From the NCBI RefSeq assembly GCF_000158815.1, contig NZ_GG657738.1, positions 4,464,785 through 4,528,784 on the forward strand: DNA of 64,000 bases. The letters run 5' to 3'. The notes under the pieces were generated by a model. The model saw nothing but the letters and a program-made list of their open reading frames with translations, searched no databases and was not told the origin of the DNA. Position numbers and translations under genes: made by a program. This stretch comes from Micromonospora sp. ATCC 39149 (GTDB lineage Bacteria; Actinomycetota; Actinomycetes; Mycobacteriales; Micromonosporaceae). Shown here piece after piece: positions 8,416 to 17,772 of this stretch. Numbering within the stretch: position 1 is the stretch's first letter; the number at the start of each line of letters is the position of its first letter.

Positions 8416-10332
8416 TCAGGTGCGCCAGATCCAGGCGTCGGCGATCCGCTCGCCCGGGCCGTAGAGCTGGTCCAGGGTGGCGCGCAGGTCGTCCTCGTGG
8501 CGGGTGCCGGCGGCCAGCGCGAAGCAGGACGCGCCCCAGCGGGCGGCGTCCCGGGCGGCCTGCCGCCGTTCGGCTTCGCCGACGACCGGCCGTCCGCCCC
8601 GCTTCGCCACGTCGGTGAGCAGGGCCGACGTGGGGCGCTTCCAGGTGCCCATGGCGGCGGTGCCGTCCTTGCCGTACGGGCCGATGAAGAAGCCCTCGGG
8701 CAGGCCGAACTCCGCATCGGCCGCCGTGGCCCACCGCATCGGCCATGGCTCCTTCGGTGTGGGCAGCGGCACCGGCACCAGCACCCCGCCGGGGCCGACG
8801 CACTCCCGCCAGTGGCCGGCGGTGACGAACTCCGGCAGCGTCGGCCGCTCGGCGGTGGGCAGCGGGACCGGCAGGATCGGCAGCAGCGCGACCCCGACCG
8901 CCGCCGGGACCAGCCGGCGGGCCCGCCCGGTGCCGCGCAGCGCCCGGTCCACGGCCAGCACCAGCATCGTGGCGGCCAGTGGCAGCACCGCCAGGGCGAA
9001 CCGCATCGGCAGCGCCCCGTCCACCACGGGCAGGCCATCGAGCAGGGCGTACGGGCCGGGGACGCTGGTCCGGTCGCCGGCGACGACCACGTCCGGGCCG
9101 AGCGACAACGCGCCCATGACCAGTGCCCCGGCCGCGCAGGCGAGCACCAGCGGGCGGCGGCCCAGCCAGACCGCGCAGCCGGCGGCGACCACGAGCAGGG
9201 GCCAGCCGAGGAAGGTGTTGTACTCGGCGGGGCCGGTGGTCAGCCGGGCCGCGTCGTCGCCGCCGGCCACCGACAGCGGGGAGAGGGTCCACCAGCTGCT
9301 CAGGTCGGCCGAGAAGTAGTGCGGGCTGAACATCCCGTCGGCGACGCCCTGCGGGCCGGCGAACTGGAACCACAGCGGGTACCCCAGCACGAGCAGGGCC
9401 AGTCCGGCGGCGACCAGGATCCCACCGGCGAAGCCGGGCAGCGCCCGCCGCAGCAGCGCCCGGTCGGCCAGCGCGTATGTGACGGCCATCACCAGCAGCG
9501 TCAGCGCGCAGAGGAAGAGCACCTCCTCGCCGACGAAGACCTGGATGCTGACCACGGCGGCGAGGCCGACGGCGGAGGTGAGCATGCGGCGCCGGTCCGG
9601 CCCGACCCGCCCGGATCCGGCGTCGCCGGTGCCTTCGCCGCGGCGGTCCTCGCCGCGGCGTGACTGGAGACGGCCGGCGTCGGAAGAGCCGCCGCGGCCC
9701 AGCGGGTCGGCCGCCCGCAACAGCCGGACCACCAGCCAGACGATCACCGGGACCAGCCACTGGGCGGTCATGTGCAGGTGGCTGTTGGTCTGCGAGACCA
9801 TCCCCGGCCCGAAGCCGCACAGCCCGGCGCCGAGCGCGGCGGCCAGCCGGCGGGCCCCCAGGACGCGGGTGAAGAGCAGGTGCCAGGCGAGGGCGGTGCC
9901 GGCCAGATTGAGGCCGGCGAGCACGGCGAAGGTGACCGGAGCGCCGAACAGCAGGGTGACCGGGGCGAAGAGCACCCCGAGCGCGATGACCGTGGTGTTG
10001 GCCATCAGGTTCACCCCGTCCGGGGCGTTGAGCCGGTCGGTGAGCAGACCGAAGTCGCCGAGCAGGGCGCGCGAGTCGACGGCCAGGAACCACTCGTAGA
10101 GGGCCTGGTCCTCCGGGTTGAGCGCCAGAACCCGGCCAGACGGGTCCGGCCAGAGCCCGTGGGTGAGCCAGCCCGCGAGGGCCGTGAACAGCAGCCCGAC
10201 CAACAGGTCGCCGCGGTGTCGGGCGGCGGCGCCCCGGAACCGGACCCAACGGCCTGCGGCCGGTGCCGGGACGTCGGGGCGGAGTGCCTGGGCGGGGGCG
10301 GCGTCGGGGGCCGTTCGGGCTGCGCTGCTCAC
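8416..10332 (-). CDS. GT-C-like polytopic membrane protein (possible lipid-linked sugar transferase)
   Basis: A 638-residue membrane protein with about ten or more helices and a soluble C-terminal region of roughly 130 residues. The first outer loop contains LNPEDQALYEWFLA, an acidic motif in the position where GT-C glycosyltransferases carry catalytic acids, and DGVNLMANTTVIALG follows. I infer a glycosyltransferase of GT-C fold that uses a polyprenyl-linked sugar, but the substrate cannot be told. A charged low-complexity insertion (RGGSSDAGRLQSRRGEDRR) sits in a cytoplasmic loop near residue 225. The start is GTG 10332; the TAGGGT hexamer six bases upstream of it suggests a leaderless transcript. 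It faces away from the tRNA gene. The roughly 250 bases between it and ndh show no credible ORF. Confidence 0.7.
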   Translation of the reverse strand: MSSAARTAPDAAPAQALRPDVPAPAAGRWVRFRGAAARHRGDLLVGLLFTALAGWLTHGLWPDPSGRVLALNPEDQALYEWFLAVDSRALLGDFGLLTDRLNAPDGVNLMANTTVIALGVLFAPVTLLFGAPVTFAVLAGLNLAGTALAWHLLFTRVLGARRLAAALGAGLCGFGPGMVSQTNSHLHMTAQWLVPVIVWLVVRLLRAADPLGRGGSSDAGRLQSRRGEDRRGEGTGDAGSGRVGPDRRRMLTSAVGLAAVVSIQVFVGEEVLFLCALTLLVMAVTYALADRALLRRALPGFAGGILVAAGLALLVLGYPLWFQFAGPQGVADGMFSPHYFSADLSSWWTLSPLSVAGGDDAARLTTGPAEYNTFLGWPLLVVAAGCAVWLGRRPLVLACAAGALVMGALSLGPDVVVAGDRTSVPGPYALLDGLPVVDGALPMRFALAVLPLAATMLVLAVDRALRGTGRARRLVPAAVGVALLPILPVPLPTAERPTLPEFVTAGHWRECVGPGGVLVPVPLPTPKEPWPMRWATAADAEFGLPEGFFIGPYGKDGTAAMGTWKRPTSALLTDVAKRGGRPVVGEAERRQAARDAARWGASCFALAAGTRHEDDLRATLDQLYGPGERIADAWIWRT

Positions 10333-10338
10333 GGGTCG

Positions 10339-10344
10339 ACCCTA
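10339..10344 (-). promoter_or_regulatory. -10 hexamer TAGGGT for a leaderless start
   Basis: On the minus strand TAGGGT is followed by exactly six bases (CGACCC) and then the GTG of the 8416-10332 gene. This TANNNT-to-start spacing is the pattern of leaderless transcripts and recurs at many starts in the window. Confidence 0.5.
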
Positions 10345-10433
10345 GTGCGGGAGCGCCGGCGGGGTGCGCCGGGTCGTCGCGGACCAGCTACGGTGACACT
10401 GCACCGGCGCGTGGCGACGCGCGGGGCCGCCCT

Positions 10434-10514
10434 GCCCGGGTGGTGGAACGGCAGACACGGCCGCCTTAAAAGCGGCTGCCGCAAGGCGTGCGGGTTCGAC
10501 CCCCGCCCCGGGCA
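10434..10514 (+). tRNA. tRNA-Leu (anticodon UAA), bldA-type
   Basis: The acceptor arms GCCCGGG (10434-10440) and CCCGGGC (10507-10513) pair perfectly. The anticodon stem GCCGC/GCGGC encloses CTTAAAA (10465-10471), giving anticodon TAA (UAA), which reads the UUA codon. A long class II variable arm (10477-10489) and a T arm GCGGG-TTCGACC-CCCGC confirm a leucine tRNA. The discriminator is A10514; the CCA tail is not fully encoded (CCG follows). In Streptomyces the same tRNA is encoded by bldA and is needed for the rare TTA codons of developmental genes. A TACGGT at 10389-10394 may be its -10. Confidence 0.95.
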
Positions 10515-10634
10515 CCGTGTCTCTCAGCTTCTTCACAGCTCCTCCGTCGCTCGCTGATCTCCACGGCGTCGAGCGGTGCGTCTACCCTGGAAGGGCACGT
10601 TCACGTGCGACGACCCCCTGAGGGAGGCCTGACA

Positions 10635-11450
10635 GTGAAGACTTCGAACCCGGTGCTCGCCCGACTCGGCCAGGCGGCCGAGCGGGAACGGGCCGCCGGG
10701 TACGCCCCGACCGGGCCCTACGGGCAGCCCGGCTATCCGCAGCAGTACCCGGGCGCGACCGGCTACCCGGCCGCGCCGCCCACCGTGACGCCGATGTCGA
10801 TCGACGACGTGGTGGTCAAGACCGTCATGTTGCTGGGCATCCTCGGCGCGTCCGCCGCAGCGGCCTGGGTGCTCGTCCCGGACGCGCTGCTCGGCGTCGC
10901 CTGGATCGGCGCGGCGGTCGTGGGCCTGGTCCTCGGCCTGATCATCTCGTTCTCCCGGATGGCGAACCCGGCGCTGGTCATCGCGTACGCCGTCGTCGAG
11001 GGCGTCTTCGTCGGCATGGTGAGCAAGGCGTTCAACTCGCTCTACGACGGCATCGTGCTCCAGGCCGTGGTGGCCAGCTTCGGCGTGTTCTTCCTGATGG
11101 CCATGCTCTACAAGGCGCGGGTCATCCGGGCGACCCCGAAGTTCGTCCGCGGCATGGTCGCGGCGATGGTCGGCCTGTTCGCGGTGATGATGATCAACCT
11201 CGTGCTGGCGCTCTTCGGCGTCAACACCGGCCTGCGCGACGGCAGCCCGCTGGCGATCGGCTTCAGCCTCGTCTGCATCGTGGTCGCGTCGCTGAGCTTC
11301 GTACTCAGCTTCGCGGAGGTCGAGCAGGGCGTCCGGATGGGCCTGCCCCAGCGCTACTCCTGGACGGCCGCGTTCGGCATCCTGGTCAGCCTGGTCTGGC
11401 TCTACATCGAGATCCTGCGCCTGCTGAGCTACTTCCAGGGCGACGACTGA
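10635..11450 (+). CDS. Bax inhibitor-1/YccA family membrane protein
   Basis: A 271-residue protein starting at GTG 10635, with AGGGAGG (10621-10627) seven bases upstream. Residues 1-50 are Pro/Tyr/Gly-rich (GPYGQPGYPQQYPG) and cytoplasmic, a common tail on actinobacterial members. The remainder has seven membrane helices. The family hallmark NPALVIAYAVVEGVFVG lies near residues 116-132. BI-1/YccA proteins are thought to be pH-sensitive calcium leak channels or protease regulators in the cytoplasmic membrane, but the bacterial role is unsettled. It lies alone downstream of tRNA-Leu and is probably its own transcription unit. Confidence 0.9.
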   Translation: MKTSNPVLARLGQAAERERAAGYAPTGPYGQPGYPQQYPGATGYPAAPPTVTPMSIDDVVVKTVMLLGILGASAAAAWVLVPDALLGVAWIGAAVVGLVLGLIISFSRMANPALVIAYAVVEGVFVGMVSKAFNSLYDGIVLQAVVASFGVFFLMAMLYKARVIRATPKFVRGMVAAMVGLFAVMMINLVLALFGVNTGLRDGSPLAIGFSLVCIVVASLSFVLSFAEVEQGVRMGLPQRYSWTAAFGILVSLVWLYIEILRLLSYFQGDD

Positions 11451-11604
11451 CCGTCGTCCCCGACGGTGCCCGCCCCGCGATCTCCGCGGCGGCGGGCGCC
11501 GTCGTCTCCGGGCCGGGCAACCCGCCGACTACCTGCGCCGCTGACGTTGGCCGGCACGAGCCGGTGCCGGGGGCGGCCCGGGCGGCGTCCGTAGACTCGG
11601 CGCG

Positions 11605-11925
11605 GTGAGCGCAGTGGAACTGGGCCGGGCGGTGGAGCTGCTGGTCCGTCAGGTCGGGCACTGGCAGCAGCCGCGCTGGGCGGCGAGCGCCGGGGGCGGC
11701 AACGTGTCCCGGGCCGATCTGGTGCACCGGCTGGTGCAGGAGATCGCGAACCTTGCCGCCGACGCCGAGGGGCAGCCCCGCCGGGCGGTGCCCCGGCTCG
11801 ACAACGACCTCGTCCTGCCCGACCAGCTCCGGGTGGTCGCCGCCGACCTGCTGGCGGCGGCCCCGCCCGCCGGGGCGCTGGCCCGGGCCGCCGCCGCGGT
11901 GACGGCGACCCGATCCGTGCTCTGA
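11605..11925 (+). CDS. Small conserved-looking hypothetical protein
   Basis: A 106-residue, mostly helical cytoplasmic protein starting at GTG 11605. I do not recognise the family. It contains VELLVRQVGHWQQPRWAA near the N-terminus and DNDLVLPDQLRVVAADLLAA near the C-terminus, with an Ala-rich tail. There are no cysteines and no membrane segments. The start is supported by TAGACT at 11592-11597, seven bases before GTG, a leaderless arrangement, and by the absence of a ribosome-binding site. Codon third positions are strongly GC-biased, as in neighbouring real genes. It is convergent with the thiolase gene, separated by a long hairpin at 11977-12008. Confidence 0.65.
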   Translation: MSAVELGRAVELLVRQVGHWQQPRWAASAGGGNVSRADLVHRLVQEIANLAADAEGQPRRAVPRLDNDLVLPDQLRVVAADLLAAAPPAGALARAAAAVTATRSVL

Positions 11926-11976
11926 CCGCCGTGCTCTGACCGCCGCGCTCTGCGGCGTGGCCGGCCTGCCGGCACC

Positions 11977-12008
11977 GGCCGGGGTGCCGGGTGTACGGCG
12001 CCCCGGCC
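11977..12008. terminator. Bidirectional terminator hairpin between convergent genes
   Basis: GGCCGGGG (11977-11984) pairs with CCCCGGCC (12001-12008), continuing through a T-G pair and GCCG/CGGC to a 13-bp stem with a GGTGTA loop. It lies between the 3' ends of the 11605 gene and the thiolase and would fold on both strands. No T-run is present. Confidence 0.65.
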
Positions 12009-12017
12009 GGGCCGGCC

Positions 12018-13280
12018 TCAGCTCAGGCGTTCCAGGACCATGGCCATGCCCTGGCCGCCGCCGACGCACATGGTCTCCAGGCCGATGCTTTTGTCGTGCC
12101 ATTGCAGGGCGTTGAGCAGGGTGCCGGTGATCCGGGCGCCGGTCATGCCGAACGGATGGCCGACGGCGATCGCCCCGCCCATCACGTTCAGCTTCTCCTC
12201 GCCGACGCCGAGCTGCCGGTAGGAGGGGATCACCTGGGCGGCGAACGCCTCGTTGATCTCGACCAGGTCGACGTCGTCGATGGTCATCCCGGCCCGGCGG
12301 AGGGCCTGCTTCGACGCCTCGACCGGCCCGAGGCCCATGATCTCGGGGGAGAGGGCGGTCACACCGGTGGAGACGATCCGGGCCAGCGGGGTGAGGCCGA
12401 GGTCGCGTGCCCGCTGGGCGCTCATGATCACCACAGCCGCCGCGCCGTCGTTGAGCGGGCAGCAGTTGCCGGCGGTGATCCGGCCGTCCGGGCGGAACAC
12501 GGGCTTGAGCTCGGCCACGCCCTCCAGGGTCACCCCGGGGCGGGGGCCGTCGTCGGTGCTGACCACGGTGCCGTCGGGCGTGGTGACCGGGGTGATCTCC
12601 CGGGCCCAGAAGCCGTCGACGATCGCTTTCTCGGCCAGGTTCTGGCTGCGTACGCCGAAGGCGTCCATGTCCGCGCGACTCACGTCGTACGCCTGGGCCA
12701 GGTTCTCCGCGGTCTGCCCCATGGTCAGGTAGATGTCGGGCAGTTCCCCGGCGGCGCGGGGGTCGGTCCAGACCTCCGCGCCGCCCTGGGCCCGCCGCGT
12801 CGAGCGGTCCCGCGCGGCGGCGAAGCGCGGGTTCTGCCAGTCGCCGCCGACCAGTGCCTGGGCCTCCGGCGGCAGCGCGTCGGAGTTACCGCGCGCGTAC
12901 CGGGAGACGGTCTCCACGCCGGCGGAGACGAACACGTCGCCCTCGCCGGCCCGGATCGCGTGCATCGCCATCCGGGTGGTCTGGAGCGAGGAGGCGCAGT
13001 AGCGGGTGAGGGTGGCGCCGGGCAGGCCGTCGAGGCCCATCAGGGTGGCGACCACCCGGGCCATGTTGAAGCCCTGCTCGCCGCCGGGCAGGCCGCACCC
13101 GAGGTACAGATCGTCGATCTCGGTGGGATCGAGCTGGGGGATCTTGTCCAGGGCGGCCTGGACGATGGTGGCGGCGAGGTCGTCGGGGCGGACGTCGCGC
13201 AGGGAACCCTTGTGCGCCCGACCGATGGGGGAGCGGGCGGTGGCGACGATGACGGCGTCGCGGGACGACTCAGTCGGCAT
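12018..13280 (-). CDS. Acetyl-CoA C-acyltransferase (thiolase)
   Basis: A 420-residue thiolase that condenses or cleaves acyl-CoA in fatty-acid or ketone metabolism. The nucleophile is Cys95 in [15 protein letters not shown], His375 lies in [10 protein letters not shown] and the second catalytic cysteine is Cys405 in [11 protein letters not shown]. These give the complete active site of the degradative (FadA-like) class. Length is standard. The start is ATG 13280, with TAACGT six bases upstream on the same strand, suggesting a leaderless mRNA. In M. tuberculosis the gene next to the exported SGNH hydrolase Rv1075c is fadA3 (from memory), and the same order appears here. The exact chain-length preference cannot be judged. 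Confidence 0.92.
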   Translation of the reverse strand: MPTESSRDAVIVATARSPIGRAHKGSLRDVRPDDLAATIVQAALDKIPQLDPTEIDDLYLGCGLPGGEQGFNMARVVATLMGLDGLPGATLTRYCASSLQTTRMAMHAIRAGEGDVFVSAGVETVSRYARGNSDALPPEAQALVGGDWQNPRFAAARDRSTRRAQGGAEVWTDPRAAGELPDIYLTMGQTAENLAQAYDVSRADMDAFGVRSQNLAEKAIVDGFWAREITPVTTPDGTVVSTDDGPRPGVTLEGVAELKPVFRPDGRITAGNCCPLNDGAAAVVIMSAQRARDLGLTPLARIVSTGVTALSPEIMGLGPVEASKQALRRAGMTIDDVDLVEINEAFAAQVIPSYRQLGVGEEKLNVMGGAIAVGHPFGMTGARITGTLLNALQWHDKSIGLETMCVGGGQGMAMVLERLS

Positions 13281-13383
13281 GAGGCAACGTTAACTCGCCG
13301 GTAACTTGGCGGGAAGTGGAGCGCCCGGCGGGGAATGTCACCCCGGCCTCGAGTAGGCCGCGCCCAGGGCCGGTGGGCGACGT

Positions 13384-14214
13384 TCAGTGGCGGGAGGCGA
13401 CGTTCGCGGCGGCGGCGACGGCCGGGAGCAGGGCGTGCGCCCAGATCCGGTACCCGTCGGCGGACGGGTGGAAGCCGTCGTGGCAGAACGTGCCGGCGTC
13501 GGCCCGGAACACGGGGCCGGTCTCGGTGCCCAGGTCGACCACCGTGCCGCCCGTGTCGAGCACGGCGGTGGTCTGCGCGCGGGCGATCCGCCGGCCGGAC
13601 CAGCCGACCACCTGCCGCAGCGGTGGCGCGATCGCGCGGGCCGCGCCGAGATCCGGGCAGGTGCCGACGACCACCTCGACGTTCGCCTCACGCAGCCGCC
13701 GCACGGCCGAGCCGAGGTATGCCCCGGCCTCGGCCGGACTGCGCAGCGCGGTGGCGTCGTTGGTGCCGATCAGGATCACCGCCACGTCGGGGCGCGGGCC
13801 GAGCAGGGCCCGGGCCACCTGGGTGGCGAGGTCGGTGGAGCGGGAGCCGGAGACCCCGACGCTGGACAGGTGCACCCGGCGACCGGAAGGCCCCTCGGCG
13901 AGCAGGTCCGCCAGCTGCCCGCCGACGGTGTCGCCGAGCCGGGCCACCCCCACCCCGAGCGCGGACGAGTCGCCGAGCAGGACCAGCCGCAGCGGCGGTG
14001 CCCCGGCCCGGCCGATCGTGGCGCGCAGGGCCAGGCCCAACTCCGGCTGGGCGTACGGGCGGTTACGGGCCAGGAACGCCTCACCGGCCAGGACGGCCGC
14101 GCCGCCGATCGTCCCGGCGATCAGGGACATCGCCGCCGCTCTGCCCAGCCGGACGGCGATCTCCGCGCCGAGGCCCCGGTCGCCACCGCCGCGCCTGCCG
14201 CTGTGCTCGGTCAT
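13384..14214 (-). CDS. Secreted SGNH/GDSL hydrolase (second of a pair)
   Basis: A 276-residue esterase/lipase-like protein. An N-terminal hydrophobic segment (about residues 28-46, MSLIAGTIGGAAVLAGEAF) looks like a signal or anchor. SGNH blocks are visible: LLGDSSALGVGV (block I, catalytic Ser), IGTNDATA (block III, Gly-x-Asn-Asp) and DGFHPSADGY (block V, Asp-x-x-His). Its ATG overlaps the stop of the upstream paralogue (ATGA at 14211-14214), so the two are translated together. The substrate is unknown; exported SGNH enzymes often act on cell-wall acyl groups or polysaccharide acetates. It shares clear similarity with its upstream neighbour, including VVVGTCPDLGA, indicating tandem duplication. 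Confidence 0.88.
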   Translation of the reverse strand: MTEHSGRRGGGDRGLGAEIAVRLGRAAAMSLIAGTIGGAAVLAGEAFLARNRPYAQPELGLALRATIGRAGAPPLRLVLLGDSSALGVGVARLGDTVGGQLADLLAEGPSGRRVHLSSVGVSGSRSTDLATQVARALLGPRPDVAVILIGTNDATALRSPAEAGAYLGSAVRRLREANVEVVVGTCPDLGAARAIAPPLRQVVGWSGRRIARAQTTAVLDTGGTVVDLGTETGPVFRADAGTFCHDGFHPSADGYRIWAHALLPAVAAAANVASRH

Positions 14215-15299
14215 GGCCGTTCCTCCAGTGTGGGTGAGTCGGCGGCCGGGCCGATCTGCGGCACCGCGCCGACACCGAAGAACGCCCGCCGACGCAGTTG
14301 CGCCCACCGCCCGCCCGGCCCGCGGTCGCGGCCCCGCACCTGGGTGGCACTGACCTCCGTCCCGGCGTGCCGGGCCGCCTCCTGGGCGGCCTCCGGCAGC
14401 GACCGTACGCCCTCGCCACGGGCGAGGCCAGCGGGGCGCTCCTGCACCCCGCCCAGCGCGGAGAGCACCGTTGGCAGCAGCGCGGCGGCGGCCATCGCGT
14501 ACCCCTCTGCGGAGGGGTGGAACCTGTCCCAGGCGAACATCCGGGTCGGCTCGGCGACGAACCGGGGGCCCAGCAGGTCGCCGAGGGAGACCGTCCAGCC
14601 GCCCGCCTCGACCACCGCCACCGTCTGGGCGGCGGCGAGCTGCCGGCTCCACCGCCGGGCCAGCCAGCGCAGCGGCGGCTGGATGGGTTGGATGGCCCCG
14701 AGGTCGGGGCAGGTGCCGACCACCACCTCGCAGCCGGCCCCGCGCAGCGCGCGGACCGCGTCGACCAAATAGCGCACCGCCAGGGCCGGCGGGGTGCGGT
14801 TGGTGACGTCGTTGCCGCCGATCAGGATCACCGCGACGTCCGGCGTAACCTCCAGCGCGGCCTCCACCTGCGGCTTCAGCCCCGACGAGATGGCACCCAC
14901 CACGGCGAACCGGCGCAACCGGACCGGCCGGTGCAGCCGGCGGGACAGCCCGGTGGCCAGCAGCGAGCCGGGCGTCTCCCGGCGGCGGTGCACGCCGTAC
15001 CCGGCGGCGGAGGAGTCGCCGAGGACGACCATGGTCAGCGGCCGACCGGGGAGCTTGGCGCCGTAGACGCCGTCGCAGCGGGGCGGGGGCGCCTCGGCCA
15101 TCGGAATGGTGCGCCGGGCCTGCCGGGCCTGGCCGAGCAGGACGCCCGTGGTCGCCGCGACGGCCGCGGCGGTGGCACCCGTGCCGATCGCCGCGAGGCG
15201 GGCGACCCGTCCCGCGTGCTGCCAGCGCGGACCGGGCTGCCGGCGCGGCGCGGGCTGCTCGCGCGGACCGGCCGGTGCGACGGAACCAGCGACCCCCAT
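14211..15299 (-). CDS. Secreted SGNH/GDSL hydrolase (first of a pair)
   Basis: A 362-residue SGNH hydrolase. A basic N-terminus is followed by a hydrophobic stretch (about residues 33-55), a likely signal anchor. Catalytic blocks are VLGDSSAAGYGV (Ser), IGGNDVTN (Asn/Asp) and DRFHPSAEGY (Asp-x-x-His). Compared with its downstream partner it has an 80-residue C-terminal extension rich in Arg, Gly and Pro and lacking recognisable motifs. ATG 15299 is used; on the minus strand GATAATGT lies about six to eight bases before it, again a leaderless pattern. It is divergent from the DUF1232 gene at 15429. Activity on a cell-envelope ester is an inference. Confidence 0.88.
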   Translation of the reverse strand: MGVAGSVAPAGPREQPAPRRQPGPRWQHAGRVARLAAIGTGATAAAVAATTGVLLGQARQARRTIPMAEAPPPRCDGVYGAKLPGRPLTMVVLGDSSAAGYGVHRRRETPGSLLATGLSRRLHRPVRLRRFAVVGAISSGLKPQVEAALEVTPDVAVILIGGNDVTNRTPPALAVRYLVDAVRALRGAGCEVVVGTCPDLGAIQPIQPPLRWLARRWSRQLAAAQTVAVVEAGGWTVSLGDLLGPRFVAEPTRMFAWDRFHPSAEGYAMAAAALLPTVLSALGGVQERPAGLARGEGVRSLPEAAQEAARHAGTEVSATQVRGRDRGPGGRWAQLRRRAFFGVGAVPQIGPAADSPTLEERP

Positions 15300-15428
15300 A
15301 CGTCGACATTATCGCGCCGGTACGACACGCCGCTGTCGTCGTACTGCCCGGTTCGTGGCTGGGATCCGACGGTTGCGGGTACCACTTGCGTCGACACCGC
15401 ACGCTGTCAGTCGGAGAGGGGCGTGGAG

Positions 15429-15785
15429 ATGGGAAAGACACTGAAGCGCGGCACGGCGTTCGCGGCGCTGGCCCGGGCGCTGACCGCCGGGGCACGGGGC
15501 GGCCCGTCGCTGGGGGCCCGGCTGGCGGCCCTGCCCCGGATGATCCGGGCCACGGCCCGGGGCGAGTACGACGGCGGCCTCCGGCTGGCCCTGATGACTG
15601 CGGCGACGGCGTACATCGTCTCGCCGATCGATTTGCTTCCGGAGATCCCGCTGGCGGTCTTCGGCCTGGCCGACGACGCGGTGATGGTGACCTGGCTGGC
15701 CGGGGCGGTGCTCTCGGAGACCGAGCGGTTCCTGGAATGGGAGGTCCGTCGCGCCTCCGTCATCCCAGGCCATGTGGTGCCCTGA
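15429..15785 (+). CDS. DUF1232 (YkvA-like) small membrane protein
   Basis: A 118-residue protein with the DUF1232 signature YIVSPIDLLPE at about residues 58-68, followed by a hydrophobic segment FGLADDAVMVTWLAGAVL. Such proteins occur widely in bacteria but have no defined biochemical role. ATG 15429 is chosen because GGAGAGGG (15413-15420) is eight bases upstream; GTG 15423, two codons earlier, is in frame but too close to that site. It is followed after 75 bases by cystathionine beta-synthase, with no sign of functional linkage. Confidence 0.85.
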   Translation: MGKTLKRGTAFAALARALTAGARGGPSLGARLAALPRMIRATARGEYDGGLRLALMTAATAYIVSPIDLLPEIPLAVFGLADDAVMVTWLAGAVLSETERFLEWEVRRASVIPGHVVP

Positions 15786-15860
15786 CGGGACGTACCCTGG
15801 GCGTCGAATCAACATCTGCCCGGCCGCCGACGCCGGTGCCGCAACGAAGGGCACAACGAG

Positions 15861-17231
<1,371 letters not shown>

Positions 17232-17248
17232 CGCCTGGAGCGGCTACT

Positions 17249-17265
17249 GGGGCCCCTCCTTACAA
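17249..17265. repeat. GGGGCCCC-cored dispersed repeat, copy 2
   Basis: GGGGCCCCTCCTTACAA is identical to the start of the window. It lies between the convergent cbs and GNAT genes and contains the GNAT stop codon (TTA on the plus strand, TAA when read on the minus strand). Only one half of the longer element is present. Confidence 0.75.
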
Positions 17266-17772
17266 CACCGAACAGGTGTAGCGGAGCTGGGGGGTGGGGG
17301 TTGCGCCGATCCGCTCCTCCCGGCGCTCGCCGGTGGGCAGCCAGCCGCCTCGCTCGTAGAACCGCCGGGCCGCGACGTTGTGCTCCAGCACCCACAGCAC
17401 CCCCCGGGCCCAGCCCCGGCCCCGCATGGTGGCCAGCGCGTCGCGCATCAGCGCCCGGCCGGTGCCCCGGCCCCGCTCGCCGGGGTCGAGGTGGATGGCG
17501 TTGAGCAGTCCGGTCGCCGGGTCGCCCGCGTCGTCCGGGCCGACGTAGCTGAAGCCGACCAGCTGGCCGTCCCGCTCGGCGACGGTCATCAGGTGGTCGT
17601 CGCGCTCCCAGGTCCACCGCTCGACCCAGTACCACCCCATCGCCTCCGGCGTCGGGTCGGCGAGGGCCTCCGCCGGCAGGAACGAGAAGTACGCCGCCAC
17701 CCGGGACCGCTGGTGCAGCGCCCCCACCGGGCGCAGGTCGTCGACGGTGGCGTGGCGCAGGATGACCGTCAC
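17260..17772 (-). CDS. GNAT-family N-acetyltransferase
   Basis: A 170-residue acetyl-CoA-dependent acetyltransferase. The acetyl-CoA pocket is seen as [20 protein letters not shown] (motif A with R-G-R-G-T-G-R) and the later [13 protein letters not shown] (motif B). Start is GTG 17772, overlapping the rnz stop by four bases (GTGA), so it is probably co-transcribed after rnz. The last codons and the TAA stop fall inside the repeat at 17249-17265, so the repeat has probably reset the C-terminus (ends in CSVL). The substrate, whether protein N-terminus, antibiotic or metabolite, cannot be predicted. Confidence 0.88.
   Translation of the reverse strand: MTVILRHATVDDLRPVGALHQRSRVAAYFSFLPAEALADPTPEAMGWYWVERWTWERDDHLMTVAERDGQLVGFSYVGPDDAGDPATGLLNAIHLDPGERGRGTGRALMRDALATMRGRGWARGVLWVLEHNVAARRFYERGGWLPTGERREERIGATPTPQLRYTCSVL

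Noticed and set aside
8281..9663. 460-residue plus-strand ORF opposite the GT-C-like gene
   Set aside because: Composition (Arg/Gly/Gln/His-rich) is that of an antisense shadow; the minus-strand frame has membrane helices and normal codon bias.
11926..11960. TCTGACCGCC repeated near the end of the 11605 gene, as a possible CRISPR-like array
   Set aside because: Only two to three short imperfect units without spacers; best read as local slippage before a terminator.
15423..15428. GTG 15423 as the DUF1232 start
   Set aside because: It is only two bases from the ribosome-binding site; ATG 15429 has standard spacing.
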